From Azolla pinnata (taxonomy: Eukaryota; Streptophyta; Polypodiopsida; Salviniales; Salviniaceae), in the NCBI GenBank assembly GCA_037176905.1, contig JBBBWG010009701.1, positions 1 through 22,528 on the forward strand: a stretch of DNA of 22,528 nt. Direction: 5' to 3'. Below, piece after piece: positions 1-10,847 of the stretch. Numbering within the stretch: position 1 is the first letter of the stretch; each line of letters starts with the position of its first letter. The translations under genes and the position numbers were made by a program. A model generated the notes under the pieces. That model worked only from the letters and a program-made list of their open reading frames with translations, was not told where the DNA came from and made no database searches.

Positions 1-51
<51 letters not shown>

Positions 52-59
52 GTATGTAT
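1..59. repeat. (TA)n microsatellite passing into (TATG)n
   Basis: The window opens with an uninterrupted TA run to about position 38, followed by TATG units to about 57. Positions 60-500 are AT-rich, with no recognisable coding in either strand, and fall in the intron or downstream part of the PAB-like gene. Confidence 0.9.
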
Positions 60-500
60 ATAAATTGAATTTTAGCCTAGAAAAAGCTTCTGAAATGAAG
101 TCATTTCTTCATTACGAACATGTTTTGGCATGAATCACCCATTATGTGAATTTATTACATGATACTTGTATGAACTAGAGAGATTAACTAATTCAAAGTC
201 ATGAACCAGCTACTTAATGCAAACAATTATAAGAAGTATTTAACATATTCTATGTATTCTGTGTATTTAATGTATTTCATCCTTAGAATACACATATTCC
301 AAGTATTCTTAAAAAAAGGGTAGAATACTTCTAAACGAATTTGTACAAGTATTCTACGTGTATTGTATCATAAGTACTTTACAACCACTAAAAACGCATA
401 ATAACGAATTATACCCCAATCATGCTGATATTCAAGTAGCATAAATTCAGAAAGTGCATATTATGTCTCATGAGTAAGGCGATTGAAGAACAGCTATTAC

Positions 501-2255
501 CTTTTTCATGAGGTATACAGGTACATTTGGCAATCCTGAATTCACAAAATCACCTTTCTTGTACAATGGGAGGCCAGCACTCTCACACATATGAACAATG
601 CTCCCGTCTGACTCTTTGTCAGCATCATCCTCCACCAGCAGTCTTTGGATATATTGGTCTACCTGTCAAATGTAGTTTTTAAGTCAAGAACATATTTTTC
701 TGCAATTTTATAGTATCTTTGGGCTGGTTGATTATATAAAGAAAGAAACTTGGCCAAGAAAGCATGGAAAACGCTAATCTCAATCATGCTTGAGGGCTTC
801 AAGAGCATGTTACCATACAGTTTTTGCAAGTAATCGGATTCCATGTTTTTGAATTTGAACCACGGGCATTTCCATTCTGTTAAGAAGGTAGCTCCAAAGT
901 TCATAGACAATGAATATTGTTTTTAGAACTAAAATATCTGCTGGAAGAAAGTAGGAAAACAACTTAACTCACCCTTCAGGTGGCGTTGGCCATCTTAATA
1001 AAGCTGTTAGGGTACCTGATACAAAAGCATAGAGCATGTTCGTTCAAATTTCTTAATTGAAAAAGTTCGTGTACAAAGTTTTCTTCTTGAACACGAGCAT
1101 TATTAGGCTTTGCTCTTAAATTTGCCCCAAAATGATATTCTGAGCACATAAGTCTCTCTGTTTCCTATTTTACAATCATTTTGTAGATACTTCAGTTGGA
1201 TTCATGTCATATTATTGCACCCATGAGTATGATGCTAATTGTACCTGTTGATGTGTCCTTTGTGAGTGGTATAGCCAAAGGAAGTATGCCTTTCCTCTTT
1301 GTGGGGGGCACAACCTCAGCCCCTACATAATACCACGATTGCAAACATAAGAAATTATCTACAAGTATTCAACATTGAATCTCAGGGTAACTTAAAGCAG
1401 CATTTAGTTATACAGAATGCAGGAACATTAATGGAAGTTTGAGCATGAATTAGAACTCCAAACAAAGAAACCATGATCACGGTAACTATCTTAAGCCAAG
1501 TTAACATTTTTTTCAATGAGAAGTTGATCAATCATAAAGGAGAAATACCTTTCTTTTCCAAAACCTCAAGCATTAGCTGAAGATTCTTTGGAGGTTCTAA
1601 TAGAGCGACTTCTCTTACAAATGAAACATGATCTGCAGATATGAGATAAAGAAAAGCTCCAATTTATTAGTTTTGGGTGGTGGGGTGAGTATTCGAATAC
1701 AATCAAAGGCCTTGGAATGTTTCGAACGCTTCGACATCAGTTTGAAAACAGTTGGAAACAGGTGCAATTAGTGCCATATAGTAGAAATTGGTGATCCATA
1801 CGATTCTGGAATTGAGATGATAAGGTTCACTGCCAACAAATTCTGATTTGGCATTCACAGTATTCCACATACACGCGGATTATACATATATATATACATA
1901 CATACATACATATATAGCAAACTTCTATCTTAAGAAATATACATCTGCTGTGTAAAATCCAGATTATGTCATTCTTCTCTATCACATTGCAATGAGCTCT
2001 ATTTGGGGGGAGGGGGAGGGCATTCCTGAATTACCAACAACAACAATAACAAGAAAAAAAAGGAGGGGAGGAAAAGGAAACGGAAGAGATGCTAGACTTG
2101 CCAGCGGCTGAGACAAGGCATCGGAAGGAGCCCAATGAAGCTGCTCTTTTCCTTCTTCTTCTTGTTCCTGATCTTGCATTGGATCCTGTTCTTGTGAGTG
2201 TGTTTGTAGAAGGAGGGGAGGCTCCCAAAGAAGAAGAGAGAGAGCTCAAGTACAT
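501..2255 (-). CDS. PAB: PAB-like chloroplast ATP synthase assembly protein (5' part)
   Basis: Six exons join in frame on the minus strand: 2255-2102, 1632-1549, 1322-1245, 1015-973, 876-819 and 662-501, giving 193 residues; the remainder lies beyond the left edge. Exon 1 starts at the ATG 2253-2255 and encodes a Ser/Arg-rich, acid-poor N-terminus of about 50 residues that looks like a plastid transit peptide (RRRRK, then RCLVSAA). Landmarks that follow are HVSFVREVALLEPPKNL, KGILPLAIPLTKDTSTG, TLTALLRWPTPPEG, MEMPVVQIQKHGIRLLAKT and VDQYIQRLLVEEDADK. From memory these match the Arabidopsis At4g34090 family, named PAB and formerly mislabelled 'cyclin delta-3'. PAB is described as a stromal chaperone that helps build the CF1 part of chloroplast ATP synthase. 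All junction phases agree. Intron 1 appears to use a GC donor (G|GCAAGT at 2102/2101), which makes the joining codon GAT (Asp). The family assignment rests on remembered similarity; the exon structure is read directly. Confidence 0.72.
1881..1916. repeat. (TA)n/(CATA)n microsatellite in intron 1 of the PAB-like gene
   Basis: Alternating TA and CATA units lie inside the 469-base first intron (1633-2101). Nothing else recognisable was seen in that intron. Confidence 0.8.
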
Positions 2256-2333
2256 CTTTCTCTCCCTCTCTCTTTCACCTCCAATCCATTATCTACATAA
2301 GCATATAAATCTATATATATATATATATATATA
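2256..2333 (-). promoter_or_regulatory. Putative core promoter and 5' leader of the PAB-like gene
   Basis: Immediately upstream of the start codon, on the coding strand, is a GA-rich leader (GAGAGAGGGAGAGAAAG). Before it lies a pure TA tract (2311-2333), 56-78 bases from the ATG. Such a tract can act as a TATA element. The role is inferred only from composition and position. Confidence 0.4.
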
Positions 2334-2444
2334 CACTAATTATGCACTCAAATATATGTGCATAACATATCTACCAACATACCATTACAAATAAATATCT
2401 TCTTGAAGGTGATGGTGATGATTGTTTGTTCTAGCTAGAGCAAA

Positions 2445-2512
2445 GTTAGGGTTAGGGTTAGGGTTGGGAGCTAGAGGTTGGGTATGATTTAGAGTTAGAG
2501 TTAGAGTTGGGG
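2445..2512 (-). repeat. Telomere-like TTAGGG repeats and TTAGAG derivatives upstream of the PAB-like gene
   Basis: Positions 2445-2468 hold GTTAGGG-type hexamers ending in a degenerate GTTGGG. Positions 2489-2512 hold TTAGAG units. On the coding strand of the PAB-like gene they read CCCTAA, about 190 bases upstream of its ATG, the position and orientation of plant telo-boxes. Confidence 0.75.
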
Positions 2513-3233
2513 TCAGTATCCAATGGAGGTTTGTGCTAATTGGTGAGCAAAAGTATTTCATATCGAGCAGCGCAAACAACTGGATCTAGCAAGGCCTAGC
2601 TCAAAGCAAAGCGATGATTGAGTAAAGAGTGGTTGTTACGAGTTAGCAAGAATTGGTATTGTAATCAACTGCACTAACACCATGCACCATGTGTGTATTA
2701 TGTTCGTAATTCCATCCCAACTCCGACTTTTATTATCTGAAATCCTCTTCCAAGTTTATCAAAACATGTTACCCCGATACTGTCTCAAATAGGCTATCGT
2801 TTACGATTTAACAAACTATCACAAGGTGCCTTGTGAGAATATATTGCTTCCAAATTTATTCTCCGATTGGCACAGGTGTATCTGACAAAATCACTGGCAT
2901 ATTTGCAAACAAAAGCAGCAGCGAAGGAGCCATAACTGATGGTTTCTCCTAGAAGGCCTTCCCGTCAAAGACCGACATTGTATAGCCATGGATATTGGAC
3001 ACAAAACTTGATCAAGTTTAATCAAATTGATCAGTATATCCCCACCTTCATTTGATTTCATTGGTTTTGTTCCATAGTAGATGAGCCTGTTTCAAAGAAG
3101 AAATTACAGGGGGTATAGCATCCAACTTCAAAGAAGAAATTACAGGGAAATAGTATCCAACTTGATTACAAAAATTTGTTTCTATTCAAAATGACTGGAC
3201 CAATTACAATACACACACAAATGAATGCCATGC
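2513..3233. other. Spacer between the PAB-like and F-box/SNF2 genes
   Basis: This stretch is AT-rich with no credible ORF. It contains only the small tandem duplication at 3091-3161. It presumably holds the upstream promoter of the PAB-like gene and the downstream flank of the F-box/SNF2 gene. Confidence 0.6.
3091..3161. repeat. Two-copy 35/36-bp tandem duplication
   Basis: Copies at 3091-3126 and 3127-3161 both begin TTCAAAGAAGAAATTACAGG and end ATCCAAC. They differ by one indel and a few substitutions, so the duplication is fairly recent. Confidence 0.9.
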
Positions 3234-3239
3234 TTTATT
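3234..3239 (-). terminator. Possible poly(A) signal of the F-box/SNF2 gene
   Basis: AATAAA on the minus strand lies about 360 bases past the stop codon at 3600-3602. The stretch between has no other coding candidate and would be the 3' UTR. The site is canonical in sequence but otherwise unproven. Confidence 0.4.
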
Positions 3240-3599
3240 CACATTGAGACATCAAATCACACCCATACACCTCGTTACATGGGGAATCAAATGGTACACA
3301 ATACAACGTAGGCCACGCTCATCAATTACTACTACTCTTTGATGATGTTCGAAGCCACATCCAATATAACCTTCAAAAAAGGTCCTCGAATCGTGTATCA
3401 TAGCAAAATAAATAATCCGCAGAAACCCACAAAAGATCGAACGCAAAAGCTGCTGCATAATCGAGACATTGCAGGTGAATATTAGACTAAGGTTATGCTG
3501 CAACTAGTATGCGTAAAAAATGAGCCACGTGTTAGATGCCAATATAAACAAACTAACCTTCCAGGAAAAAAATCCTAATGGAGATCACCATCATCTCTC

Positions 3600-6500
3600 T
3601 TAAGAGGTGTTTTTTGTACTGACGTGTGACAATTGAACCAAGTAGCTGCTTTCTGCAAAATCATGCACCGTCCGTTGGCCATTCCGACCATTATCCGATG
3701 CATATCCTTGTAGGATTGCCTTGTTTTGCTCAGTTGTATCCTGGGGAGAACAAACAAAAAGGAAAGAATCGAGTTAAGCGAGATGAATAACGATAATAAT
3801 CACCATGCCTACAAAGCATTGCCATGTACTATACCTGAAGGAATTGAAGCATCTGTTCTTCTATAGTACCTCTCATACCTAGGGTTTCGACAAGGATTGG
3901 GCGTGTAGCTCCCATCCGATGAGCTCTACTCACCACTTGCTCCTCCATACTGCAGGCCACATGTAAAGGATACTTCTGGTCAATGAATGGACAATAGACT
4001 TGGACCTTTGATCGTCCATGATTGCAGGAAACAATTGACCTTCCTTTGGCCTCAAATATACTCAGCCTACCAGCATCTTCTCGTTAATTAGGTCACAACA
4101 ATGGATTAGATTCTGGCATCAGCTGAACACTACATCAATAAACAAATAACTCTTTTTGGCCTCAACTATACACCATATCCTTTTCTTGACTTATTAGTTC
4201 AAGAGCTGAGCATTCGGCTTTGAGATCGATCATGCATGATTTTAGCACACAAAATCGGCTCATGTTTTGGCCTCAACTATATGTATATCTATAGCAATTT
4301 CTTGCCATAGAGGACACGACTTTGCATTATCATTAACAAACATTCTTAGCATAGAAATGAAGGATTGAGACTACAGAACCAAATGTCCACCTGCGATCCC
4401 AGATGGGCTCCATCAGGTAAACATGTGTCACAAAACTCAAATCCAACCCTAATGCAGCACTGCCATCCATCAACAGCACGGAACAATCACTGTCATTCTG
4501 AAAGCTTAGCAAAGATTTCATCTGCAGGAGTACAAAGAACAGAAAGAAAAGTTTCAAGAGGCGGTGATACATTCAAAGTGTAATAACAAGCAAATAAGTT
4601 ACACTATGGCATCGTAAAATAACCTTGTTTGCTGAATGCATAGGACTATACATCGGCGCAACCCTGATACCTGATTTGGTCAGCTGAGAGATTCAATAAG
4701 AGTGTTCAGTTAATTTCTGTCTCAAAACAAGGGAGGGAAGAGGTTGAAGTAATCAACAAACAGAAAGAATTTCACCTCAAGATAAATGAATTCACCTGGC
4801 TCTCAATAACATGGATGTGCTCAAGAAACTGAGAGAACACAATGGCCTTCTCTGCAGGTTCTTGCTGCTGCAGCACGTCATCAAAGCTCATCATCCGATG
4901 TACACCATCTTTCTCTTGACCTAAGCTACAATTGATGCTTATACCCTTGAGAGATTTAAGTTTTTGGATGAGGTATGCAACTTTACTGCTCGATGTTGCT
5001 TGCCAATCAGGGTTCCATGTATCCTTTCATAAGATGATGTGGCCATCATAAGTTATAGTGAGATGGAAGCAATAAGGAGTGATTAAGAGAGTTAGGTTAA
5101 CAATACAACCTGCACATATGACGGCTGCAACTCAATAAGATCTTGAGGAACAGGCCACTTCGGGTTTGGATTTTCCGGCCGGGTCATGTCTTCTGGGCTC
5201 TGCATTTTGTACTTTGTACCACATCCTGGGAATGTGCATTTATACCTATCCAAAGCTACACAGTCCAAGCAAAGCAAATGTTTGCAAGGAGTAATGATAG
5301 GCAGCCTACACCAATCTTGACACCTATCACCATCAATATCATATAAGGTGTTGATTGAAATCACATGCACAACAGTTTCTTGTTCACCAGAACATAAAAA
5401 ATAGTACCTGCTACAATCGCCACCAATCTGGAGTGCATTCTTAATCACTGCATGTTCCCACGACAGCGGATCCAAGCCTTCTTGAACAAGAATGTCCATA
5501 GTTTCTTGGATATCTTCTCCAGCATTTTCAACTTTAATTTGGCCAGCTACACAACAGGAAAGTCTAACATTCCTAATTGTGGTACTCCTAAACTTCCATT
5601 GCTTCGGATTAAGAAGAGATTCCACATGTGAGGGGTCATTCCAATCTGCCATCAGAATATTCCGTCGAACAGTTGCTACAAGTTCATTATAGCTTTCTGC
5701 ATGTTTTGGCGTAAAATCAAGGAGGGTTATTTTCCTCACACAGGGTGGAATGGTGCATAAATCTGATTTCCTTGAACTAATCATACACCTATGGAGAAGT
5801 TGTATCAAGCGAGCATGCCCTTCTTCACGGTCAGCCTCAAAAGGTTTCAATATTCCTGCTTCCCATGACTTCTGACTACATCCATAGACCTCTTCATGAA
5901 GAAATTTCAGTATAGGCTGCAAATGTGCAACCTGACTGTTAGGAGTGTTGGGAGTCGGTGTACCTGTCAATACCCATCTTCTAGATGCATGCATAGAGAT
6001 AGCCATCTGCAGCTTATTTGTAAGGCTGAGGCTTGCCCCTAGAGTATGTCCCTCGTCTAGAATAATCCGAAGCCAGTGAATGGCCATAAGGACACTATTT
6101 TCTTTGTAGCTCCACTCACAGCTTAACCTCGAGAATGTAGTGATAACCACATCGAAATTCCAAGCAAGGTCTTGAACCTTTGGAGCATGTTTCTGGTCAA
6201 TCAGCACACACACCCGCAGTTGACCATGTTTGGTATGCCTTAGAATTTGATTCTTCCAATGGTCTACAAGATTAGCAGGCACAACAATGAGCGTTGCCCT
6301 TGAGAGATAAATTCTGAAGACATCTAAAGGTTTACTCAATGCATCTTGCAATGCTGGCAAATCAAACACTAAGTTATCCAAAAAAGGAGGATAATGCCAT
6401 TTGATTACCCCTTTTCTCTCCTTTTTTGGGATCAACCCGAACTTTTGGAATACAAGTTGATAATTTCTTTGATCTTCCACATGGAAATTGAAAGTGTGTA

Positions 6501-9500
6501 TTGATGCAGGTACTGAAAGACCTATACTAGACATTTTCTCTAGTTTTTCTGGGCTCAAATTAGCAAGCCATGACAAAGCATTCTCTGTTTCTAAACTCCT
6601 TGGTGTTGCACACTCCTTGAGAACAGTCGCAAAGTGAATAACATTTTGCTCGAGACCAGACACATCCCCAGCTTTATGAAACCCTGGGAAAGTTGATATT
6701 ACTCCACTTTCCCAGCTTTCTTCTGGATCAGTGCAGCTTTGTCGCATTGGATCTTTATTCATATTGCAAAACCACGCTAAATCTTTACCTGGTGCTGTAG
6801 CCCCATCTTCCATCTTACGCCATTTACTACATGCATCACATTGTACCCAAACATCCTCCTTCCAAAAGATGTCCTTTTTCTTCAACTGAGCAGTCACTGC
6901 TGTGCAAACTTCAGCATCTGGGTTTCCACAGGTTTCCATCGTAGTGTCTACAGGCAAGCTCTCATATACTTCTGAAAGCTTCCTTTTCACTGCATTCGAT
7001 GACCTTGTTGAAGGACCCATATCCAGGGACAGTCGCCTAACTGGCTTTCCCAGGAGAGAAAATTCAACAAGTTCACGCCTTCTCTTCCGAGCTGGCAAGC
7101 TTTGTGCCGCTGTCACTTCATGATGTAAAGCTACAGATCTAGGCGGGGTGGAATCCAGCTTGTTTTGCTTAGCTTTCAGATCCATGCTTCGTTTAAGCAC
7201 AGACGTGACCCTATTAGAGCTGATTTCATAGTATCCATACCTATCCCCAGACCTATGTTGACACCAATTCACATGGGTGCCATCAGGGGCCGTTGCAAGA
7301 GTACCCTGTGTCTTTAAGATCAAAGAAAGTGCTGTCACAGTCTTTCCTAATCCTGGTTCATCGCAAAATAAACCACCTTGAAAGTCTCTGATTAGAGGTG
7401 GTGTTTCAAGTGATAATTCACCAGAGAGTAGGTTGAGGTAGAAATGCAAGCCATCCTTTGCTTGAAGATCTTTACAAAGAGGATGAGGAACAGTACTAGG
7501 ATGTAGCTCTCGTTGAAGCATCCAGCAAACTGCTGCTTGTTGGTGTGGGAACAGTTTCAAGTGCATACAAGGCATTATGTACATTGCTAGCTCTCGGATA
7601 TGTCTGCAAGTGCAAGCCATGATTTGCAGATCTCTCGGAGGAAGTTTGCACAGAATAGACGTCAAAACCTCGTCTGGGATATCCCACAGCCCCCGTTCTT
7701 CACCATTTCTCGGAAAAATCCTTGTACTGACCATCTTCTGTGCCTGAAGTGATGGAATAGACTTAAAGATAGCATGCATATTGAATCTTGTCCGCTTCTC
7801 ATCATTGCCTACCACTGTATGCAGATTGCAACCTAGCACCTGACAGCTACCAAGCCTCCACATATCACTGGATGCCTCAGGTTCAACTATCCTCCCCTGC
7901 GAGGATAGTTCAAGGGATTTCTCCCTATCCTCCCAATCACAACTGCAAAATACAAGCTACAGTTGGAAATTGCTGTCGGAAATCACAGCATTACTATGTC
8001 TCAGCTCTAATTATAACTGCAACAAAGATTGCTGAAATTTTTCATTCGTTATTAATACTGTTATATTTCAAAGTTTGGTGAAGTACATCTGAGATTTATG
8101 TATCATGAGTGGGCGTCACATCTTCTACAAAACTCTAAATTTGTCTAGCACATTCTTAAAATCCTAGTATATTTACTAAACTTCTAGACCTTGCTAGCAT
8201 AGACTTTATTCTCCCAATCAAAACAAGAAACTAAAGATACTAATGGAATCATGGTATTGCTATATTTCAGCTCCTATTGGCTGCTGCAACAAAGAGTCTC
8301 TGCTGAAATCCTTTATTGTTCATACAATTATGAAGTGCAGTGATGTGCACCTGAAATTCACAATAAAGAGTCTAGCACGTACCTAAACTTGTAGCGTATT
8401 TATGAAGCTCCCAAACCTTGCCAGCATGATCTAGAGGAATATATTTCTTTGTAGCTTTGAAAGGTTTTCTTTGTTCTTAATATGCATACAGAAAGCCAAG
8501 TATGCACACCCTAATCTTTTATGAGCCAAAGCTCACTCTCACAACAACTACTTCAGTTACTGGCTAATACATTACTCCTATTACACAAAGCCATGGCAAT
8601 ATGTAGAGGACGAGCACGTGATCTCTTGCTCTCCACCAGACATCATTATCGACCGAGCTACATGTGTTTCAAGCAGCTTCAAATGCGTTTCTAAGATATT
8701 CTATGCAAGATTCTTCCCTTTTGTGGCATTACAAAAGATTCGGAATATTTAGCATCCACATTACAAAAAAAAGGAAGGCCATCACGCACATATTCTAGGA
8801 CCAGTAGGGGCATATCAACGGTACCTGAGATGGTTCATCACGGCAGTGAAAGCATGGTTGGGCTTCCAATAGTTCCTCCCAGTCCACAAGAATGAAGGAA
8901 GATACAAATCCAACAAAACCAGGGCTCGTGTTTCACTCCTTCCTTTGCCACAGGAAACCCTAACAACATGACCATTCACTTTCACACCATTGCGGACCAC
9001 AAGGAGCTGAAGGCTGCTCAACAGCCGAGTTCCATCATCCACATCATTGATACCATTCCTCTTCCTTTTCTTGCTTGACGTATCCGATGCAACCTTATGT
9101 GATGAGGATGTGGGGTATGAGAATTGTACCTTCGAATGTTCGTCCGGAGATGCCGTTGCTGGATCGATGTGAGATTCCAATGATGGGCTGATGTGCGATT
9201 CCACAACTTGGCCGATGCAAGATTCCGATGATCGATCGATGCATGATTCCTCCGCACCATCGGTGATTACCTCGATATAAAAGGAGGATGCAGTTGCGCA
9301 GCCCACATCTTTTGATTCCATGGCTTCCAGCCGTACTTCTTTCGATGTTGCTTCATTCAAAGAAAGGACGGGGCTGAGTATGAATCCACCGCTTGTGTAA
9401 AACTGAACCTCGGATCCTTCCCCCGTCAACCAGCATTCAGCTCCAAGCAGCCCTGACAGAAGCTGATGATGTCTCCGAACATCGCATCCATGGCTTCCCT

Positions 9501-9780
9501 TCCGGTCGCGCCTCCGAGAATAAAAGGAACTCCCATCGGAAGGCAAAAAGCCATCGCTTTCTCCTGCTCCTGGCTCTTCTTGGGGTTCAAAGCTCCGGGA
9601 TCTCGATGATGCGTTCCTGGGGGATCTGGATGGCAGAGAAACGACGGAGGCAACGAACGGGAGGAACCCACAGAGCTTGAAGTCCGGGGAGTCGGAGAAA
9701 CCATCCGAAGCGGCGGAAGCCATGGAAGAAGAGGAAGGAAACGATCCCGAAAAAGAAAAACTGTGTCTAGGAGAGTGCAT
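3600..9780 (-). CDS. F-box / CW zinc finger / SNF2 helicase protein (At3g54460-like)
   Basis: Seven exons join in frame: 9780-8825, 7942-5110, 5023-4796, 4683-4624, 4521-4391, 3949-3835 and 3740-3600, giving 1,487 residues and a TAA stop. All introns are GT-AG. Domains in order: a Ser-rich N-terminus with a conserved block around LVLLDLYLPSFLWTGRNYW (near 290); a Cys motif (HLSCDWEDRE) across the first junction; an F-box near 405-445 (IPDEVLTSILCKLPPRDL); SNF2 motif I DEPGLGKT near 513-520; a CW zinc finger near 685-730 (WVQCDACSKWRK); DEGH near 946; RING-like cysteines near 1195-1235 (PCKHLLCLDC, CTFPGC); and helicase-C motifs in exons 3-6 (KAIVFSQFLEHIHVIE, DGSAALGLDLS, SRAHRMGATRP). All catalytic motifs look intact. 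The plan matches the Arabidopsis At3g54460 family, presumably a nuclear chromatin-remodelling or SCF-linked ATPase; its exact function is not known to me. The start is the first ATG; an in-frame Met at residue 20 is an alternative. Confidence 0.93.
7975..8445. repeat. Diverged direct duplication inside intron 1 of the F-box/SNF2 gene
   Basis: Within the 882-bp intron (7943-8824), about 7975-8215 is echoed at about 8243-8445. Shared ordered blocks include TTCAGCTC, TGCAACAAAGA, TGCTGAAAT, TCTAGCAC and CCTTGC(T/C)AGCAT. Identity is moderate. The rest of the intron shows no structure I recognise. Confidence 0.6.
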
Positions 9781-9786
9781 TCAGGA

Positions 9787-9815
9787 TTAGGGTTAGGGTT
9801 AGGGTTAGGGTTAGG
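9787..9815 (-). repeat. Telomere-like TTAGGG hexamer tract beside the F-box gene start
   Basis: About five near-perfect TTAGGG units begin seven bases upstream of the start codon of the F-box/SNF2 gene. On the coding strand they read CCCTAA, the telo-box form. The tract probably lies in the 5' UTR. Confidence 0.9.
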
Positions 9816-9836
9816 TGGCTAGGAGTGGGAGGAGAA

Positions 9837-9864
9837 TTAGGGTTAGGGTTAGGGTTAGGGTTAG
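9837..9864 (-). repeat. Second TTAGGG hexamer tract upstream of the F-box gene
   Basis: Four to five TTAGGG units lie 57-84 bases upstream of the ATG, separated from the first tract by a G-rich 21-base spacer. It has the same orientation and hexamer form as the first. A GAGA run follows at about 9899-9914. Confidence 0.9.
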
Positions 9865-9865
9865 C

Positions 9866-10838
9866 GCGTTCGTCTGCCATGGCTGCAGAGACACAAACAG
9901 AGAGAGAGAGAGAGAAGAAAGAAATTAAGGGGAAAAAAAAAAGCAAAAAAAAACAAAATTAAAACAAAAAAGCAACCAAAAATATGTGCAGATATTTATT
10001 TATTCCTTCAATTTTTTTCTTTTCTTGTTCCTATTTATTCCATTCTTTCATTCTCTGATTTCTGTTCAATATCTACAGTCAATATTGATTAACACCAAAA
10101 TCAATTAACTCTAAGATCAACTTACACACAGATGAATTTGAATCGATCGAACCGAGGGATCTCTGCTAATGTTATCAGATCGATGACCGATTAACCTCTT
10201 TGTCTTTGAATCTATCTCCATAGTTCCTCTGAATCATATATGGGTTCCTTAGCATCATCGAGTGTACAATTCCGAGTTATCCTCGACGTCATTTGCAAGC
10301 GTTTTAAGAGGTCGCTCATTTTTAATAAGAATGCACTTACTTTGTTTGTAAGTTATTTTACACATAACTCACTCGTTGTTTGATAAAATGGTCCATACAT
10401 GTTAGTAGCCTTTTGGACTCTCCATATTCACTAATCGTAATCATTTCCACTGAAATATTTATAAATAGAGGATGACTCAAATTTGGAAGAGGTGAAACAC
10501 TTGAGGACTAACTTTCATAAAAAGTTGTTGAAAGCCAAAGTATCGGAGTGTTGAGGGCAAGTTTGGAATAGGGCAAGTTATTGAATCTCTACATTGTCCC
10601 TTCAATGTTACCGAAGTAGAGAATGCATTATAAGATTCAATTTAATGATGTTTGTTCGACATCCATAGTTCAACACTTGTTTTTTTTTCTTCCAATATTA
10701 AGATATAATAGAAGTGAGCACGTTTAATTTATTTTCTTTCGAACTAAAAGGTGCATATTAACTATTCTTACTTACTTTACAAAATAATTTTTGTAGAAAA
10801 CATAATCTTATTTGTCTATTTAATAAAGAAATGTACAT
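9866..10838. other. AT-rich intergenic DNA, no gene seen
   Basis: After a GAGA and poly-A-rich stretch (9899-9980) the sequence is AT-rich and free of convincing ORFs. It presumably includes the distal promoter of the minus-strand F-box gene. Nothing else is recognisable. Confidence 0.5.
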
Positions 10839-10847
10839 TTTTTATTA

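Noticed and set aside
659..910. 83-codon minus-strand frame as a separate small protein
   Set aside because: The conserved PAB-like exons at 876-819 and 662-501 use other frames in the same stretch; this frame mostly reads intron.
8815..9780. N-terminal frame as an independent 321-residue protein
   Set aside because: A GT donor at 8824-8823 joins it in phase to exon 2, restoring the HLSCDWE block expected in the At3g54460 family.
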